Origin: Bacteroidia bacterium
Lineage (GTDB): Bacteria; Bacteroidota; Bacteroidia; Cytophagales; Cyclobacteriaceae
Direction: 5' to 3'
Length of the DNA: 64,000 bases
Assembly (NCBI GenBank): GCA_030425425.1
Contig: JAUIAO010000023.1
Location: forward strand, 16,913-80,912
Part shown: positions 9,998-19,817 of the stretch, in pieces
Layout: every line of letters begins with the position of its first letter
Position numbering within the stretch: position 1 is the stretch's first letter
Translations under genes and position numbers: made by a program
The notes under the pieces: generated by a model
Told to the model about the DNA's origin: nothing
What the model saw: the letters and a program-made list of their open reading frames with translations, nothing else
Databases searched by the model: none

Positions 9998-11163
9998 ACC
10001 ATTCTGGAATAAGTAGTAATCCACCGATCAGGCACTTCTCCTGACAATGCTGTCTCATAATCCGAGTAATTACAAGGAATCATGATGCTTCGCATAAACC
10101 CTAGCTTATCCTCTGGATGTGGTACTTCCATCCACCATTTTTCAGACAACTTGCTCTTGTAAAATCTGATAGAAGACGGATCGCCTCCAAGCGGCACTTC
10201 ATAGATTAAATAATCATTCGTTCTGATATTATTGTCGCCTTTTCGATTATAAAACCCTTCTATGAAATACCATATCATAGTAGCTACTACAAAACCTGTT
10301 TTGTGATCAGGAGAATCCTTGTCCACATCATATTCGAAAAACCCAATAGAACTGAGCTTATCGTTTAGCCCAGCGTACCAGCAGAGCTGACAACCCTCTT
10401 CGCCCGTAAGACCATAAACTTTACTATCTGTAGCTCCTGGGCAATAGTGGGCTTGTAAGGCCGAAATATCAATACTTACCATGTCCGCATCTCTGATCAG
10501 CGGCTCTAGCTCTTTCACGTTTTCTTTGAGTACTCCTAGTCGTATGCCTTCAAAATACAATTGCTCAAGTATCTCTGTCTCATGCGGATCTACCAAATAA
10601 GATTGATAGCCGAGTTGATGATAATTAAATAAGTAGTTTGGATCATGCTTGAAGATCTTATGGATGTGTGTTTCGTTTGGCAGACCTGTATCTGGATCAA
10701 TCAAGTCAAGTTTATTGTCTACAGTGAGCATAGAAACTAGCTTATCTAAGCCCTCATAAGCCCTGTACAATCCAATATCCATATTATGGCTACCTCCGAT
10801 GAGTATAGGTAGCACATTATTGCTCAATAAATAATTACCGACTTCCTGTAATCTCTGATAGCTGTCTTCAAGCTCTGGTCCGCTTCTAAAGTTACCTAAA
10901 TCAACAATCTTTAGATTCCCAGAACCTTTTTTAAGCTGATACAAATTGGCTCTGATTTCGTCCGCTGCTTTTACCAGACCTGACTGATGCACCGGATCTG
11001 CACCTCTCGATTCCAAAATACCGATAATCGCCAGATCCATCTCCTCCACATTATTTGGCATTCGATCTCTATTGATATAAAAAGAATGCGCCAGTGCCGA
11101 GGAAGGCAATTTGTCAATATCTATTTCAGCTGAGATGGGGTCAAAGAATAATTTCAGATCCAT
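9994..11163 (-). CDS. Arginase/formimidoylglutamase-family (ureohydrolase) protein
   Basis: [41 protein letters not shown] ureohydrolase-like motifs; stop overlaps the convergent PspC stop. Confidence 0.8.
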   Translation of the reverse strand: MDLKLFFDPISAEIDIDKLPSSALAHSFYINRDRMPNNVEEMDLAIIGILESRGADPVHQSGLVKAADEIRANLYQLKKGSGNLKIVDLGNFRSGPELEDSYQRLQEVGNYLLSNNVLPILIGGSHNMDIGLYRAYEGLDKLVSMLTVDNKLDLIDPDTGLPNETHIHKIFKHDPNYLFNYHQLGYQSYLVDPHETEILEQLYFEGIRLGVLKENVKELEPLIRDADMVSIDISALQAHYCPGATDSKVYGLTGEEGCQLCWYAGLNDKLSSIGFFEYDVDKDSPDHKTGFVVATMIWYFIEGFYNRKGDNNIRTNDYLIYEVPLGGDPSSIRFYKSKLSEKWWMEVPHPEDKLGFMRSIMIPCNYSDYETALSGEVPDRWITTYSRMV

Positions 11164-11207
11164 TTGTAAAGTATTTGAAGTACGAATCTAGACGGAACTG
11201 AAACAAA

Positions 11208-11242
11208 AAAAAAGGGACGCTTTCGCGTCCCTTATATTTTAT
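11208..11242 (-). terminator. Intrinsic terminator downstream of nqrF
   Basis: AAGGGACGC-TTT-CGCGTCCCTT hairpin with a T-tract on the minus strand. Confidence 0.85.
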
Positions 11243-11257
11243 CAGATAATTCAAACC

Positions 11258-12556
11258 TTATCCTCCAAAGTCATCGAATCGAATGTTTTCATCCGGGATA
11301 CCAAAATCTTCTCCCATTTTCTGAACAGCAGCGTTCATCAATGGAGGTCCACAGAAATACAATTCGATTTCTTCAGGAGCTTCATGCTTACTCAGATATT
11401 GATCTATTACTGCCTGGTGTACAAAACCTAAGAAGCCATCTCCGTCTTTATCATCTACATCTTTCTTCACCGTCCAGTTATCTTCTGGAAGTGGCTCAGA
11501 CAATACCACGAAAAACTGGAAATTAGGGAAGTTCTTTTCTAGTTCGAAGAAATGATCCAAATAGAAAAGCTCTCTCTTCGATCGACCACCGTACCAGTAG
11601 GTTACTTTTCTACCAGTTTTCAAAGTCTTAAACAAGTGATATAGGTGAGATCTCATAGGCGCCATTCCAGCTCCACCACCTACATAAAGCATTTCCGCAT
11701 CCGATGGGTTAATGAAGAATTCTCCGTAAGGTCCAGAAATCACAACTTTGTCACCTGGTTTTCTAGAGAAAATGTATGACGAAGCGATACCTGGATTTAC
11801 CTTCATCCAGCCATTCGCTGATCTATCCCAAGGTGGAGTAGCTACTCTCACATTTAGCATAATTTCTCTTCCTTCTGCAGGGTAAGATGCCATAGAGTAT
11901 GCTCGCTCTACAGTCTCATCGTTTTTCATTTTCAGATCCCACAATCCGAACTTATCCCATTCCATCTGGAATTTCTTAGGATCGTCATGCTCTTCAGGGT
12001 GAGCAGTAATGTCTATGTCTTTGTAGTCCACTTCACACTCTGGAATTTCGATCTGGATATAACCTCCAGCTTCGTAATCCATGTCTTCAGGTATCTCCAC
12101 TACAAATTCTTTAATGAATGAGGCTACGTTGTAATTTCTCACCACGGTAGCTTCCCATTTCTTGATTCCAAAAATTTCTTCAGGAATCTCAATTCTCATA
12201 TCTTGTTTTACCTTCACCTGACAACCAAGACGTACACCTTCTTTTTGTTCGGTACGGCTTAGGTGACCAGTTTCTGTAGGAAGTACTTCTCCCCCACCTT
12301 CTAGCACTGTACACTTACACTGCGCACAAGTACCACCACCACCACATGCTGATGGCAAGAATACTTTTTGACCAGAAAGAGTAGAAAGAAGAGATGATCC
12401 GGCAGGAGCTGTCACTGGATTAGCATCGTCTCCATTGATGACGATTTTCACAGGTCCGGATTGTACCAGTTTTGCTTGAGCAAACAACAGAATCAACACC
12501 AAAAGCAGTATGACTACTGTGAATGCTACAATGGAAGTAATAATAACTGACGACAT
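11258..12556 (-). CDS. nqrF: Na+-translocating NADH:quinone reductase subunit F
   Basis: N-terminal [14 protein letters not shown] 2Fe-2S motif, [12 protein letters not shown] motif, [15 protein letters not shown]-binding motif. Confidence 0.95.
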   Translation of the reverse strand: MSSVIITSIVAFTVVILLLVLILLFAQAKLVQSGPVKIVINGDDANPVTAPAGSSLLSTLSGQKVFLPSACGGGGTCAQCKCTVLEGGGEVLPTETGHLSRTEQKEGVRLGCQVKVKQDMRIEIPEEIFGIKKWEATVVRNYNVASFIKEFVVEIPEDMDYEAGGYIQIEIPECEVDYKDIDITAHPEEHDDPKKFQMEWDKFGLWDLKMKNDETVERAYSMASYPAEGREIMLNVRVATPPWDRSANGWMKVNPGIASSYIFSRKPGDKVVISGPYGEFFINPSDAEMLYVGGGAGMAPMRSHLYHLFKTLKTGRKVTYWYGGRSKRELFYLDHFFELEKNFPNFQFFVVLSEPLPEDNWTVKKDVDDKDGDGFLGFVHQAVIDQYLSKHEAPEEIELYFCGPPLMNAAVQKMGEDFGIPDENIRFDDFGG

Positions 12557-12683
12557 AGGGCTTTAGCCTTTTTGTTTGTTTTTAAAATTGGTGGCAAATA
12601 TAACCGATAAACGCTTTGTATTGAAAATAGTTTGAGCCTATTTAAACTCCATTTTCCATGTTTTAAATTCTGGCAAATGTGCG

Positions 12684-13526
12684 TTAAGAGTAGACCATTT
12701 TGATCAAGGTAGTGATCTTGTTTTTCATCTGTCTACGATCAACAATAAAGTCCAAAAACCCATGATCCAATACGAATTCAGAACTTTGGAATCCTTTTGG
12801 CAAATCTTTACCGATTGTTTCTCTGATTACCCGAGGACCAGCAAAACCAATCAGTGCTCCTGGCTCAGCGATATTGAAATCACCCAGCATCGCATAGGAA
12901 GCAGTCACACCACCTGTGGTAGGATCTGTCAGAACAGAGATGTAAGGAATCTTTGCTTCTGAAAGTAATGCAAGCTTCGCAGAAGTTTTAGCAAGCTGCA
13001 TCAATGACAAACCAGCCTCCATCATTCTTGCCCCTCCTGATTTAGAGATCATGATAAAAGGAATTTTCTTTTTAAGAGAATGATCAATGGCTCTCGCAAT
13101 TTTCTCACCCACTACAGACCCCATAGATCCACCGATGAAGGCAAAATCCATACAGCTGATCGTCACATCTACTCCGTTCATTTTGCCATGAGCACACCTC
13201 ACTGCATCTTTTAGTCCCGTTTTCTTTTGTGTTGCCACAATTCTATCCGGATACTTCTTGCTATCAGTGAATTTCAGAGGATCAGCGGAAGACATATCTG
13301 CGTCCAGTTCCGTGAATTCATTATTATCAAATAGGATTTCGAAATACTCCTTAGATCCGATTCTCACATGAAAATCATCATCCGGACATACATAAGCATT
13401 GTTTTTTAGCTCACGCATGTGAATGATATTTCCACTTGGGGTTTTGTACCAAAGTCCGTCTGGCGCTTCTTTCTTCTTTTCGGTAGGAGTGTGTATCCCT
13501 TTATCCTGTCGCTTAAACCAAGTCAT
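12684..13526 (-). CDS. accD: Acetyl-CoA carboxylase carboxyltransferase subunit beta
   Basis: [35 protein letters not shown] and [15 protein letters not shown]. Confidence 0.95.
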   Translation of the reverse strand: MTWFKRQDKGIHTPTEKKKEAPDGLWYKTPSGNIIHMRELKNNAYVCPDDDFHVRIGSKEYFEILFDNNEFTELDADMSSADPLKFTDSKKYPDRIVATQKKTGLKDAVRCAHGKMNGVDVTISCMDFAFIGGSMGSVVGEKIARAIDHSLKKKIPFIMISKSGGARMMEAGLSLMQLAKTSAKLALLSEAKIPYISVLTDPTTGGVTASYAMLGDFNIAEPGALIGFAGPRVIRETIGKDLPKGFQSSEFVLDHGFLDFIVDRRQMKNKITTLIKMVYS

Positions 13527-13609
13527 ACACGATTAAATAAGTGAACGGCAAAGCTAAGTGAAGTTGATCAATTTGTTAAGAGTACCGGGCGTTTTGTCTC
13601 TTTCGGTTT

Positions 13610-14075
13610 ATCAGTGAAAAGTGAGCAGCCGAGTAGTTCATAGGGTTTCGGGTTCTCGGGTTTTAGGTGTCGGTGATCTGTAATGGGTAATCGGTGTTTC
13701 GGTGATTGGTGATCGGTGGTCGGTAAATGGTAATCGGTTGTTTAGTTTTTTTGTGAATAGTAAAAAGTGAAAAGTTCTTCCGCACGTCACTCGACGGATC
13801 TTTGAGAAATCATAGAATACAGGAGAGTCTCAGGAAAAACAATTACATACGCACCGCATCATACAGAACCTGTCTGTTCATTGGCACAGGTGTGGACACT
13901 CGCGCCAGCAAGTGATTCCTCCCTTCGGTCTGAATGACGACTCTGAAACAGTGTGAAAAGCGATCAGCTTTTGGCGTAACGCGAACGGGATTCTTGAGGA
14001 CACGAACCTTGGCGAAAAAAACATTTTAACTATTCACCAATGAACCAGTTACCAATCAACTAGTAACCAACAACT
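13610..14075. repeat. Degenerate GGTnATCGGT-type intergenic repeat region with inverted flanks
   Basis: 13671-13740 is a run of degenerate GGTAATCGGT/GGTGATCGGT units; 14029-14072 carries the opposite-strand pattern (CACCAATGAACCAGTTACCAATCAACTAGTAACCAACAAC); GTGAATAGT near 13754 faces ACTATTCAC near 14029. Confidence 0.6.
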
Positions 14076-14343
14076 ACTTCACCTCTTCATAATCCACATA
14101 GTCTCCACCTTTGAAATTGGAGTTGTGGTCTCTATTTTCCTTAGGAACGTATTCTATATTCAGGTTGCTGTTGGGTGCTTTTTTATGGTTGGAGGAATGC
14201 TGATTTTGATAATGCTCTCTTTGCTGATTTTGTGCACTTCGCAAAACTGATTTCATTAGAAACCCAAAAGCTTTATAGATCACATAAAAAATAATGAAGA
14301 GTATTAATAAGAACTTTAACATAAACATTGCTGAATTAGCCAA
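14074..14343 (-). CDS. Small membrane protein, DUF4834-like
   Basis: 89 aa, N-terminal TM, polar tail ending NIEYVPKENRDHNSNFKGGDYVDYEEV. Confidence 0.6.
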   Translation of the reverse strand: MANSAMFMLKFLLILFIIFYVIYKAFGFLMKSVLRSAQNQQREHYQNQHSSNHKKAPNSNLNIEYVPKENRDHNSNFKGGDYVDYEEVK

Positions 14344-14356
14344 AAAACCAAGACAA

Positions 14357-14374
14357 ATCCCGCTAATGCGGGAT
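14357..14374. terminator. Hairpin between carB and the DUF4834-like gene
   Basis: ATCCCGC-TAAT-GCGGGAT; weak flanking T-tract. Confidence 0.4.
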
Positions 14375-14425
14375 ATGATCTATGGTAAAATAATCTTGAA
14401 ATTAACTACAAGGTAATGTTATAAC

Positions 14426-17239
14426 TTATCTACTCAGGTAGAGGTTTCGTTCGGAGTAAATTTCTAAGAAATAATCATCCATAAGGTCATCAATGAAATA
14501 GATCGCCTCTCCCGTAGATTTCATTTCAGGCCCCAGCTCCTTGTTTACATTTGGAAATTTGTGGAATGAGAACACTGGCTCTTTGATCGCATAGCCATGC
14601 TTATAAGGCTTAAAATCAAAGTCTTTTACCTTTTTCTCACCCAGCATCACCTTAGTGGCATAATTCACATACGGTTCGCGATATGCCTTACAGATGAACG
14701 GTACCGTTCGCGAAGCTCTTGGGTTTGCTTCTATGATATAAACCTTATCATTCTTGATAGCAAACTGGATATTGATCAGCCCTACTGTCTCTAGTGCTTT
14801 CGCAATCTTGACCGTATATTCTTCAATCTGACGAATCACAAAATCACCCAAATTATAAGGAGGCAACACGGCGTAAGAGTCTCCTGAGTGAATACCTGCC
14901 GGCTCTATGTGCTGCATTATTCCGATGATGTACACATCTTCACCATCACAGATCGCATCGGCTTCTGCCTCTATTGCTCCTTCCAGAAAATGATCCAGCA
15001 AGATCTTGCCATCAGGCTTGTCTTTTAGCAAGTTTACCACATGCTCTTCCAGCTCTTGCTCATTGATCACAATCTTCATAGACTGCCCTCCAAGCACATA
15101 GCTAGGACGAACTAACAACGGAAATCCAATCTCTTTTGACAGCTCGATAGCCTCCTCAGCATCCTCTATCGTACCGTACTGCGGATACGGGATGTTCTGC
15201 TCTTTGAGCAAATCTGAGAATCTTCCTCGATCTTCCGCAAGGTCCAGCGCTTCATAGCTGGTTCCGATTACTTTGATACCGTATCTATTGAGCTTTTCGG
15301 CTAGTTTCAAGGCAGTCTGACCACCAAGCTGTACGATCACTCCTTCTGGTTTTTCATGAAGGATGATATCATAAATATGCTCCCAGAATACCGGCTCGAA
15401 GTAGAGCTTATCCGCAGTATCAAAGTCAGTAGATACCGTTTCCGGGTTACAATTGATCATGATGGTCTCATAGCCGCATTCTTTAGCAGCCAGCACCCCA
15501 TGCACACATGAGTAATCAAACTCGATTCCCTGCCCGATTCGATTTGGTCCAGAACCAAGAACAATGATTTTTTTCTTATCCGTAGCAACTGATTCATTTT
15601 CCTCGTCAAATGCCGAGTAATAATATGGTGTCTGGGCTTCAAACTCCGCCGCACAAGTATCTACCAGCTTATATACTCGTTTGATGCCAAGATCATTTCT
15701 TTTATTGAAAACTTCGCTTTCGAGACAGTCCACCAAATGCGCAATCTGTCTGTCTGCATACCCCTTTTCTTTTGCTTCTTTGAGCAATTCTTTAGGAAGA
15801 TTTTCCAATTTGAATTGACTAATATCTTTTTCTAGCAAGATCAGTTCTTCGATCTGATGCAAGAACCAAGGGTCAATTTTAGTCAGCTTCTGGATGGTTT
15901 TGAATGGAATGCCCAGTTTGAAAGCATCATAGATATGGAATAATCTATTCCAACTTGGATGCTCCAGGCTGTAAAGAATCGCCTGTTGATCTTTCAGCTC
16001 CCGACCATCAGCTCCCAGTCCGTTTCGCTTGATCTCCAGCGACTGACAAGCCTTCTGCAATGCTTCCTGGAAGTTTCTTCCAATTCCCATGGCCTCTCCT
16101 ACTGACTTCATTTGTAGGCCAAGCTTTCTATCAGACCCCTGGAATTTATCAAAGTTCCAACGCGGGATTTTCACAATCACGTAATCCAATGCAGGCTCAA
16201 AGAACGCCGAAGTGGTTTTGGTGATTTGGTTTTTCAATTCATCCAGGTTGTAACCGATAGCCAGTTTGGCAGCTACTTTGGCAATAGGGTAACCCGTGGC
16301 TTTGGATGCCAATGCTGACGAACGAGATACACGCGGATTAATTTCAATACCTATAATCTCGTCAGTTTCTGGATGCACGGCAAACTGCACGTTACACCCT
16401 CCCGCAAACTGTCCAATGGCATTCATCATTTGTTTGGCCAGATCACGCATGTGCTGATATACTGTATCAGGCAATGTCATTGCTGGCGCAACAGTGATTG
16501 AATCACCTGTATGCACGCCCATAGGATCGAAATTCTCGATGCTACAGATGATGATGATATTACCCAGATTATCCCTGAGTAACTCCAACTCATATTCTTT
16601 CCATCCCAGAATACTCTGCTCCACCAGTACCTCGTGGATTGGAGAAGCCTGAAGTCCGGCATTGAGAGCTTTATCAAATTCCTCTGGAGTATCTACAAAT
16701 CCACCTCCATAGCCTCCAAGTGTATAGGATGGCCGGATTACTAGTGGAAAGCCTATTTCCTGAGCTATTTCTTTCCCTTTCAGGAAAGAAGTGGCTGTTT
16801 CACCTTTACAGGTTCCAACACCGATTTCCTGCATTTTCAATCGGAATTTTTCCCTATCCTCTGTCGTTTCAATGGCGTTGATATCTACACCAATGATTTT
16901 CACACCATACTTTTCCCAGATTCCTGCTTTGTCACAGTCTATTGCCAGGTTAAGAGCGGTCTGACCTCCCTGAGTTGGGAGCACAGCATCCACATCATGT
17001 TTTTCCAAAATCTCCTTGATGGATTTTTTGGTGAGTGGCTTCAGATAAACATGATCCGCCGTTACAGGATCGGTCATGATCGTAGCAGGATTGCTATTGA
17101 TAAGTATCACTTCAATTCCCTCTTCTCTGAGCGATCTGGAGGCCTGAGAACCTGAATAATCAAATTCACATGCTTGTCCGATGACAATGGGACCACTTCC
17201 GATTATTAGGATTGATTTGATACTGGAATCTTTTGGCAT
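14426..17239 (-). CDS. carB: Carbamoyl-phosphate synthase large subunit (short form lacking C-terminal MGS-like domain)
   Basis: Two ATP-grasp halves (SGPIVIGQACEFDYSGSQA; GSGPNRIGQGIEFDYSCVHG); protein ends at LGPEMKSTGEAIYFIDDLMDDYFLEIYSERNLYLSR. Confidence 0.95.
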   Translation of the reverse strand: MPKDSSIKSILIIGSGPIVIGQACEFDYSGSQASRSLREEGIEVILINSNPATIMTDPVTADHVYLKPLTKKSIKEILEKHDVDAVLPTQGGQTALNLAIDCDKAGIWEKYGVKIIGVDINAIETTEDREKFRLKMQEIGVGTCKGETATSFLKGKEIAQEIGFPLVIRPSYTLGGYGGGFVDTPEEFDKALNAGLQASPIHEVLVEQSILGWKEYELELLRDNLGNIIIICSIENFDPMGVHTGDSITVAPAMTLPDTVYQHMRDLAKQMMNAIGQFAGGCNVQFAVHPETDEIIGIEINPRVSRSSALASKATGYPIAKVAAKLAIGYNLDELKNQITKTTSAFFEPALDYVIVKIPRWNFDKFQGSDRKLGLQMKSVGEAMGIGRNFQEALQKACQSLEIKRNGLGADGRELKDQQAILYSLEHPSWNRLFHIYDAFKLGIPFKTIQKLTKIDPWFLHQIEELILLEKDISQFKLENLPKELLKEAKEKGYADRQIAHLVDCLESEVFNKRNDLGIKRVYKLVDTCAAEFEAQTPYYYSAFDEENESVATDKKKIIVLGSGPNRIGQGIEFDYSCVHGVLAAKECGYETIMINCNPETVSTDFDTADKLYFEPVFWEHIYDIILHEKPEGVIVQLGGQTALKLAEKLNRYGIKVIGTSYEALDLAEDRGRFSDLLKEQNIPYPQYGTIEDAEEAIELSKEIGFPLLVRPSYVLGGQSMKIVINEQELEEHVVNLLKDKPDGKILLDHFLEGAIEAEADAICDGEDVYIIGIMQHIEPAGIHSGDSYAVLPPYNLGDFVIRQIEEYTVKIAKALETVGLINIQFAIKNDKVYIIEANPRASRTVPFICKAYREPYVNYATKVMLGEKKVKDFDFKPYKHGYAIKEPVFSFHKFPNVNKELGPEMKSTGEAIYFIDDLMDDYFLEIYSERNLYLSR

Positions 17240-17451
17240 ATTAGTAGGAGATTTACGATAAGTACAAATTGGCGCAAATTTATGTCACGAAGTGTCCCTG
17301 AGAAAACATCCAACTTTAAATTTGATAAAAAAGAAATAATATTTGGTATTAGACGATCTTGAAAGGCAAAAAGTGAGTGTTTATCTAAGTCTGTAAAATA
17401 CTCAGTCATTCATTATCAACTAAACGTGACATATAGCACCATCATCAAATC

Positions 17452-18420
17452 ATGAACAGAATAGATCGATTAACCGCCATTCTCATTCACCTACAAGGTA
17501 AACCCAGGGTGCCGATAGAAGAGCTGGAGGAGCGGTTTGAGATGAGCCGGCGGACACTCTTTAGAGATATAAGAAGCCTGATGGAAGCTGGAGTACCAAT
17601 TGGCGGAGATGCTGGTCAGGGTTATTTCATTGTGGAAGGTTATCATTTGCCTCCAGTCGTTTTCAATAAAGAAGAAGCTGCTGCTATCCTACTGGGTGCG
17701 AAACTGATTGAAAAGAATGCTGATGATGCGGTTTCCAAGCAGTTTCAGGAAGCCATGATCAAAATAAAAGCTGTCCTTCGATACAACGACAAAGAATTTC
17801 TGGACAATCTGGATAAAAGTATTTCTGTAGTCGGTTCACCATCCACTCAACAAATCGGCTTTCCTGAGTCACATATAGGGGACATCCAGTCGGCACTGGC
17901 ATTGAAGAAAAAAATTGAAATCACGTATTTTTCCAATTACAACGAAACCATCTCTGTGCGAACGGTTTCTCCGCTTGGTTTGGTCTTTTACACTGGCAGG
18001 TGGCACCTGATTGCGCATTGTCACCTACGGGAAGATCTTAGAGATTTCAGAACAGACCGTATTCAGAAAATCCGAGTGACGAATGAAAATTACAATCCCG
18101 TTGACTATCCTGACCACTCAAGCTTTATCTATGGGATGATCGGTGGCACTGAAAAGAATGAAGGAATCATTAGGTTCAGCAAGGAAGTATCCAGATTCAT
18201 TCAGGATCAAAAATATTTTTATGGGTTTGTGAGTGAAACCAAGACAGAAAAGCATGTGGAAATGACGTTTCTTACTCCACATTATAAATATCTGGCAAGG
18301 TGGATATTGATGTTTTTATCAGAGGCAGAGGTCATTTCCCCTCCGGAATTGAAGGAGCTGGTTATAGCATATTCAGAAGAATTGACAAGACATCACAATT
18401 CCCGAACCCCAGTGACATAA
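17452..18420 (+). CDS. YafY-type transcriptional regulator (HTH + WYL domain)
   Basis: N-terminal HTH MSRRTLFRDIRSLMEAGVPI; WYL region FYTGRWHLIAHCHLREDLRDFRTDRI. Confidence 0.9.
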   Translation: MNRIDRLTAILIHLQGKPRVPIEELEERFEMSRRTLFRDIRSLMEAGVPIGGDAGQGYFIVEGYHLPPVVFNKEEAAAILLGAKLIEKNADDAVSKQFQEAMIKIKAVLRYNDKEFLDNLDKSISVVGSPSTQQIGFPESHIGDIQSALALKKKIEITYFSNYNETISVRTVSPLGLVFYTGRWHLIAHCHLREDLRDFRTDRIQKIRVTNENYNPVDYPDHSSFIYGMIGGTEKNEGIIRFSKEVSRFIQDQKYFYGFVSETKTEKHVEMTFLTPHYKYLARWILMFLSEAEVISPPELKELVIAYSEELTRHHNSRTPVT

Positions 18421-18471
18421 GGCTGTCACTCTCGCGATTTTCTTTGTTCCATCATCAATAACAATTAAACT

Positions 18472-19107
18472 ATGGAACTTACGAAAATCAATCTACAGCA
18501 GTCAGACAAAACCTATTACAGCGCCAAAAAAGAACCACAATTGGTTCATTTGGATAGTTACTACTACCTCTCTATCTCTGGTAAAGGAGACCCGAACGGG
18601 GAATTATTCATGAAAGCGATTGAGGGAATATACTCAATCGCCTATGGAATCAAATTCCTGTGCAAAGGAGAGGACAATGATTTCACCGTACCAAAAATGG
18701 AATGCCTATGGTGGATCAATGGTGGACTCGAAAACCAACGAAATTTTATCAAAGCTAAACGTAACGATTGGAACTGGAAAATACTTCTTAGGATGCCGGA
18801 GGTCGTAGATTCTAGTCACTATTTCAAAGCCGTAAGTAATGCAAAACAGAAAAAACCTGAATTAATCAGCATATTAGAACAGGTGAAATTTGAATTGATA
18901 AATGAAGGAGATTGTGTTCAGATTCTGCATTTGGGATCTTATGAAGAAGAGACACCCAACATCCTGAAAATGATTAATTACATTCAGGAAAATGGATGGA
19001 AAATCACAAATTACCACAAAGAAATCTACCTGACTGATCCTCGGAAAACAGCGACAGAAAAACTCAAAACCATCCTGAGATATCAGGTCCAAACTAGTAA
19101 GCCATGA
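18472..19107 (+). CDS. GyrI-like small-molecule-binding domain protein
   Basis: YYYLSISGKGDPNGELFMKAIEGIYSIAYGIKF and HLGSYEEETPNILKMINYIQENGW...HKEIYLTDPRKTATEKLKTILRYQV. Confidence 0.85.
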   Translation: MELTKINLQQSDKTYYSAKKEPQLVHLDSYYYLSISGKGDPNGELFMKAIEGIYSIAYGIKFLCKGEDNDFTVPKMECLWWINGGLENQRNFIKAKRNDWNWKILLRMPEVVDSSHYFKAVSNAKQKKPELISILEQVKFELINEGDCVQILHLGSYEEETPNILKMINYIQENGWKITNYHKEIYLTDPRKTATEKLKTILRYQVQTSKP

Positions 19108-19481
19108 GCATTAAATCACAAGGACTCAGAACCACCATCTACAAGGTAGATGATCTGAAGCAAGCAAAAATTTGGTATGCAAAAGCCTTCGGTACAGAAC
19201 CCTATTTTGATGAGGAGTATTATGTTGGATTCAACATTGCAGGATATGAATTAGGACTATTGCCTGAAGAAAAATCTGGCATCAAAACTGAAAATGTGCT
19301 TTCTTATTGGTCGGTGGAAGACATCATCGACTCCTATGACAAAATGGTCTCGTCAGGGGCAAAAGAATTGGAAACGCCTAATGAGGTAGGCGGAGGAATC
19401 CTGGTGGCGCTGGTAAAAGATCCTTGGCAAAATGTAATAGGTCTGATCTATAATCCGCATTTCTCTTTGGACACTAAGTAA
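19104..19481 (+). CDS. VOC (glyoxalase/bleomycin-resistance-like) protein
   Basis: DDLKQAKIWYAKAFGTEPYFDEEYYVGFNIAGYELGL...KDPWQNVIGLIYNPHF; ATGA overlap with the previous gene. Confidence 0.88.
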   Translation: MSIKSQGLRTTIYKVDDLKQAKIWYAKAFGTEPYFDEEYYVGFNIAGYELGLLPEEKSGIKTENVLSYWSVEDIIDSYDKMVSSGAKELETPNEVGGGILVALVKDPWQNVIGLIYNPHFSLDTK

Positions 19482-19530
19482 TGGAGTAGAGTGGTTTTAT
19501 GTATTTTTAAGCAAACCAAAACTTATTAAT

Positions 19531-19743
19531 ATGAAAATGATCAAAGGAATTGCCATGATTGCCGTTGGTATCTTTTTAATCTACTGGGCACAAACTCATT
19601 CTCCTAACAGCCTTGAAAAAGTAATTGGCAATGCGTTTTCTGGTGGATATACACTATCAGAACCATGGTATTATGTCTGCCTGGGAGGGGGAATCCTCGT
19701 TGGAATAGTAGGTGTTCTGCAGACTTATAAGGCACTCAAATAA
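19531..19743 (+). CDS. Small membrane protein, hypothetical
   Basis: 70 aa, two hydrophobic segments, properly spaced after the VOC gene. Confidence 0.55.
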   Translation: MKMIKGIAMIAVGIFLIYWAQTHSPNSLEKVIGNAFSGGYTLSEPWYYVCLGGGILVGIVGVLQTYKALK

Positions 19744-19759
19744 GTCGCCCATGTCATTA

Positions 19760-19795
19760 AAAAAGGCCCACAACCAAAAGGTTGATGGGCCTTAT
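19760..19795. terminator. Bidirectional intrinsic terminator
   Basis: AAGGCCCA-CAACC-AAAA-GGTTG-ATGGGCCTT between convergent genes. Confidence 0.75.
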
Positions 19796-19817
19796 CATTC
19801 ATCAGTCAAATATTGAA

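Noticed and set aside
13671-13740. CRISPR array
   Set aside because: Units are very short, degenerate and without unique spacers; no cas genes in the window.
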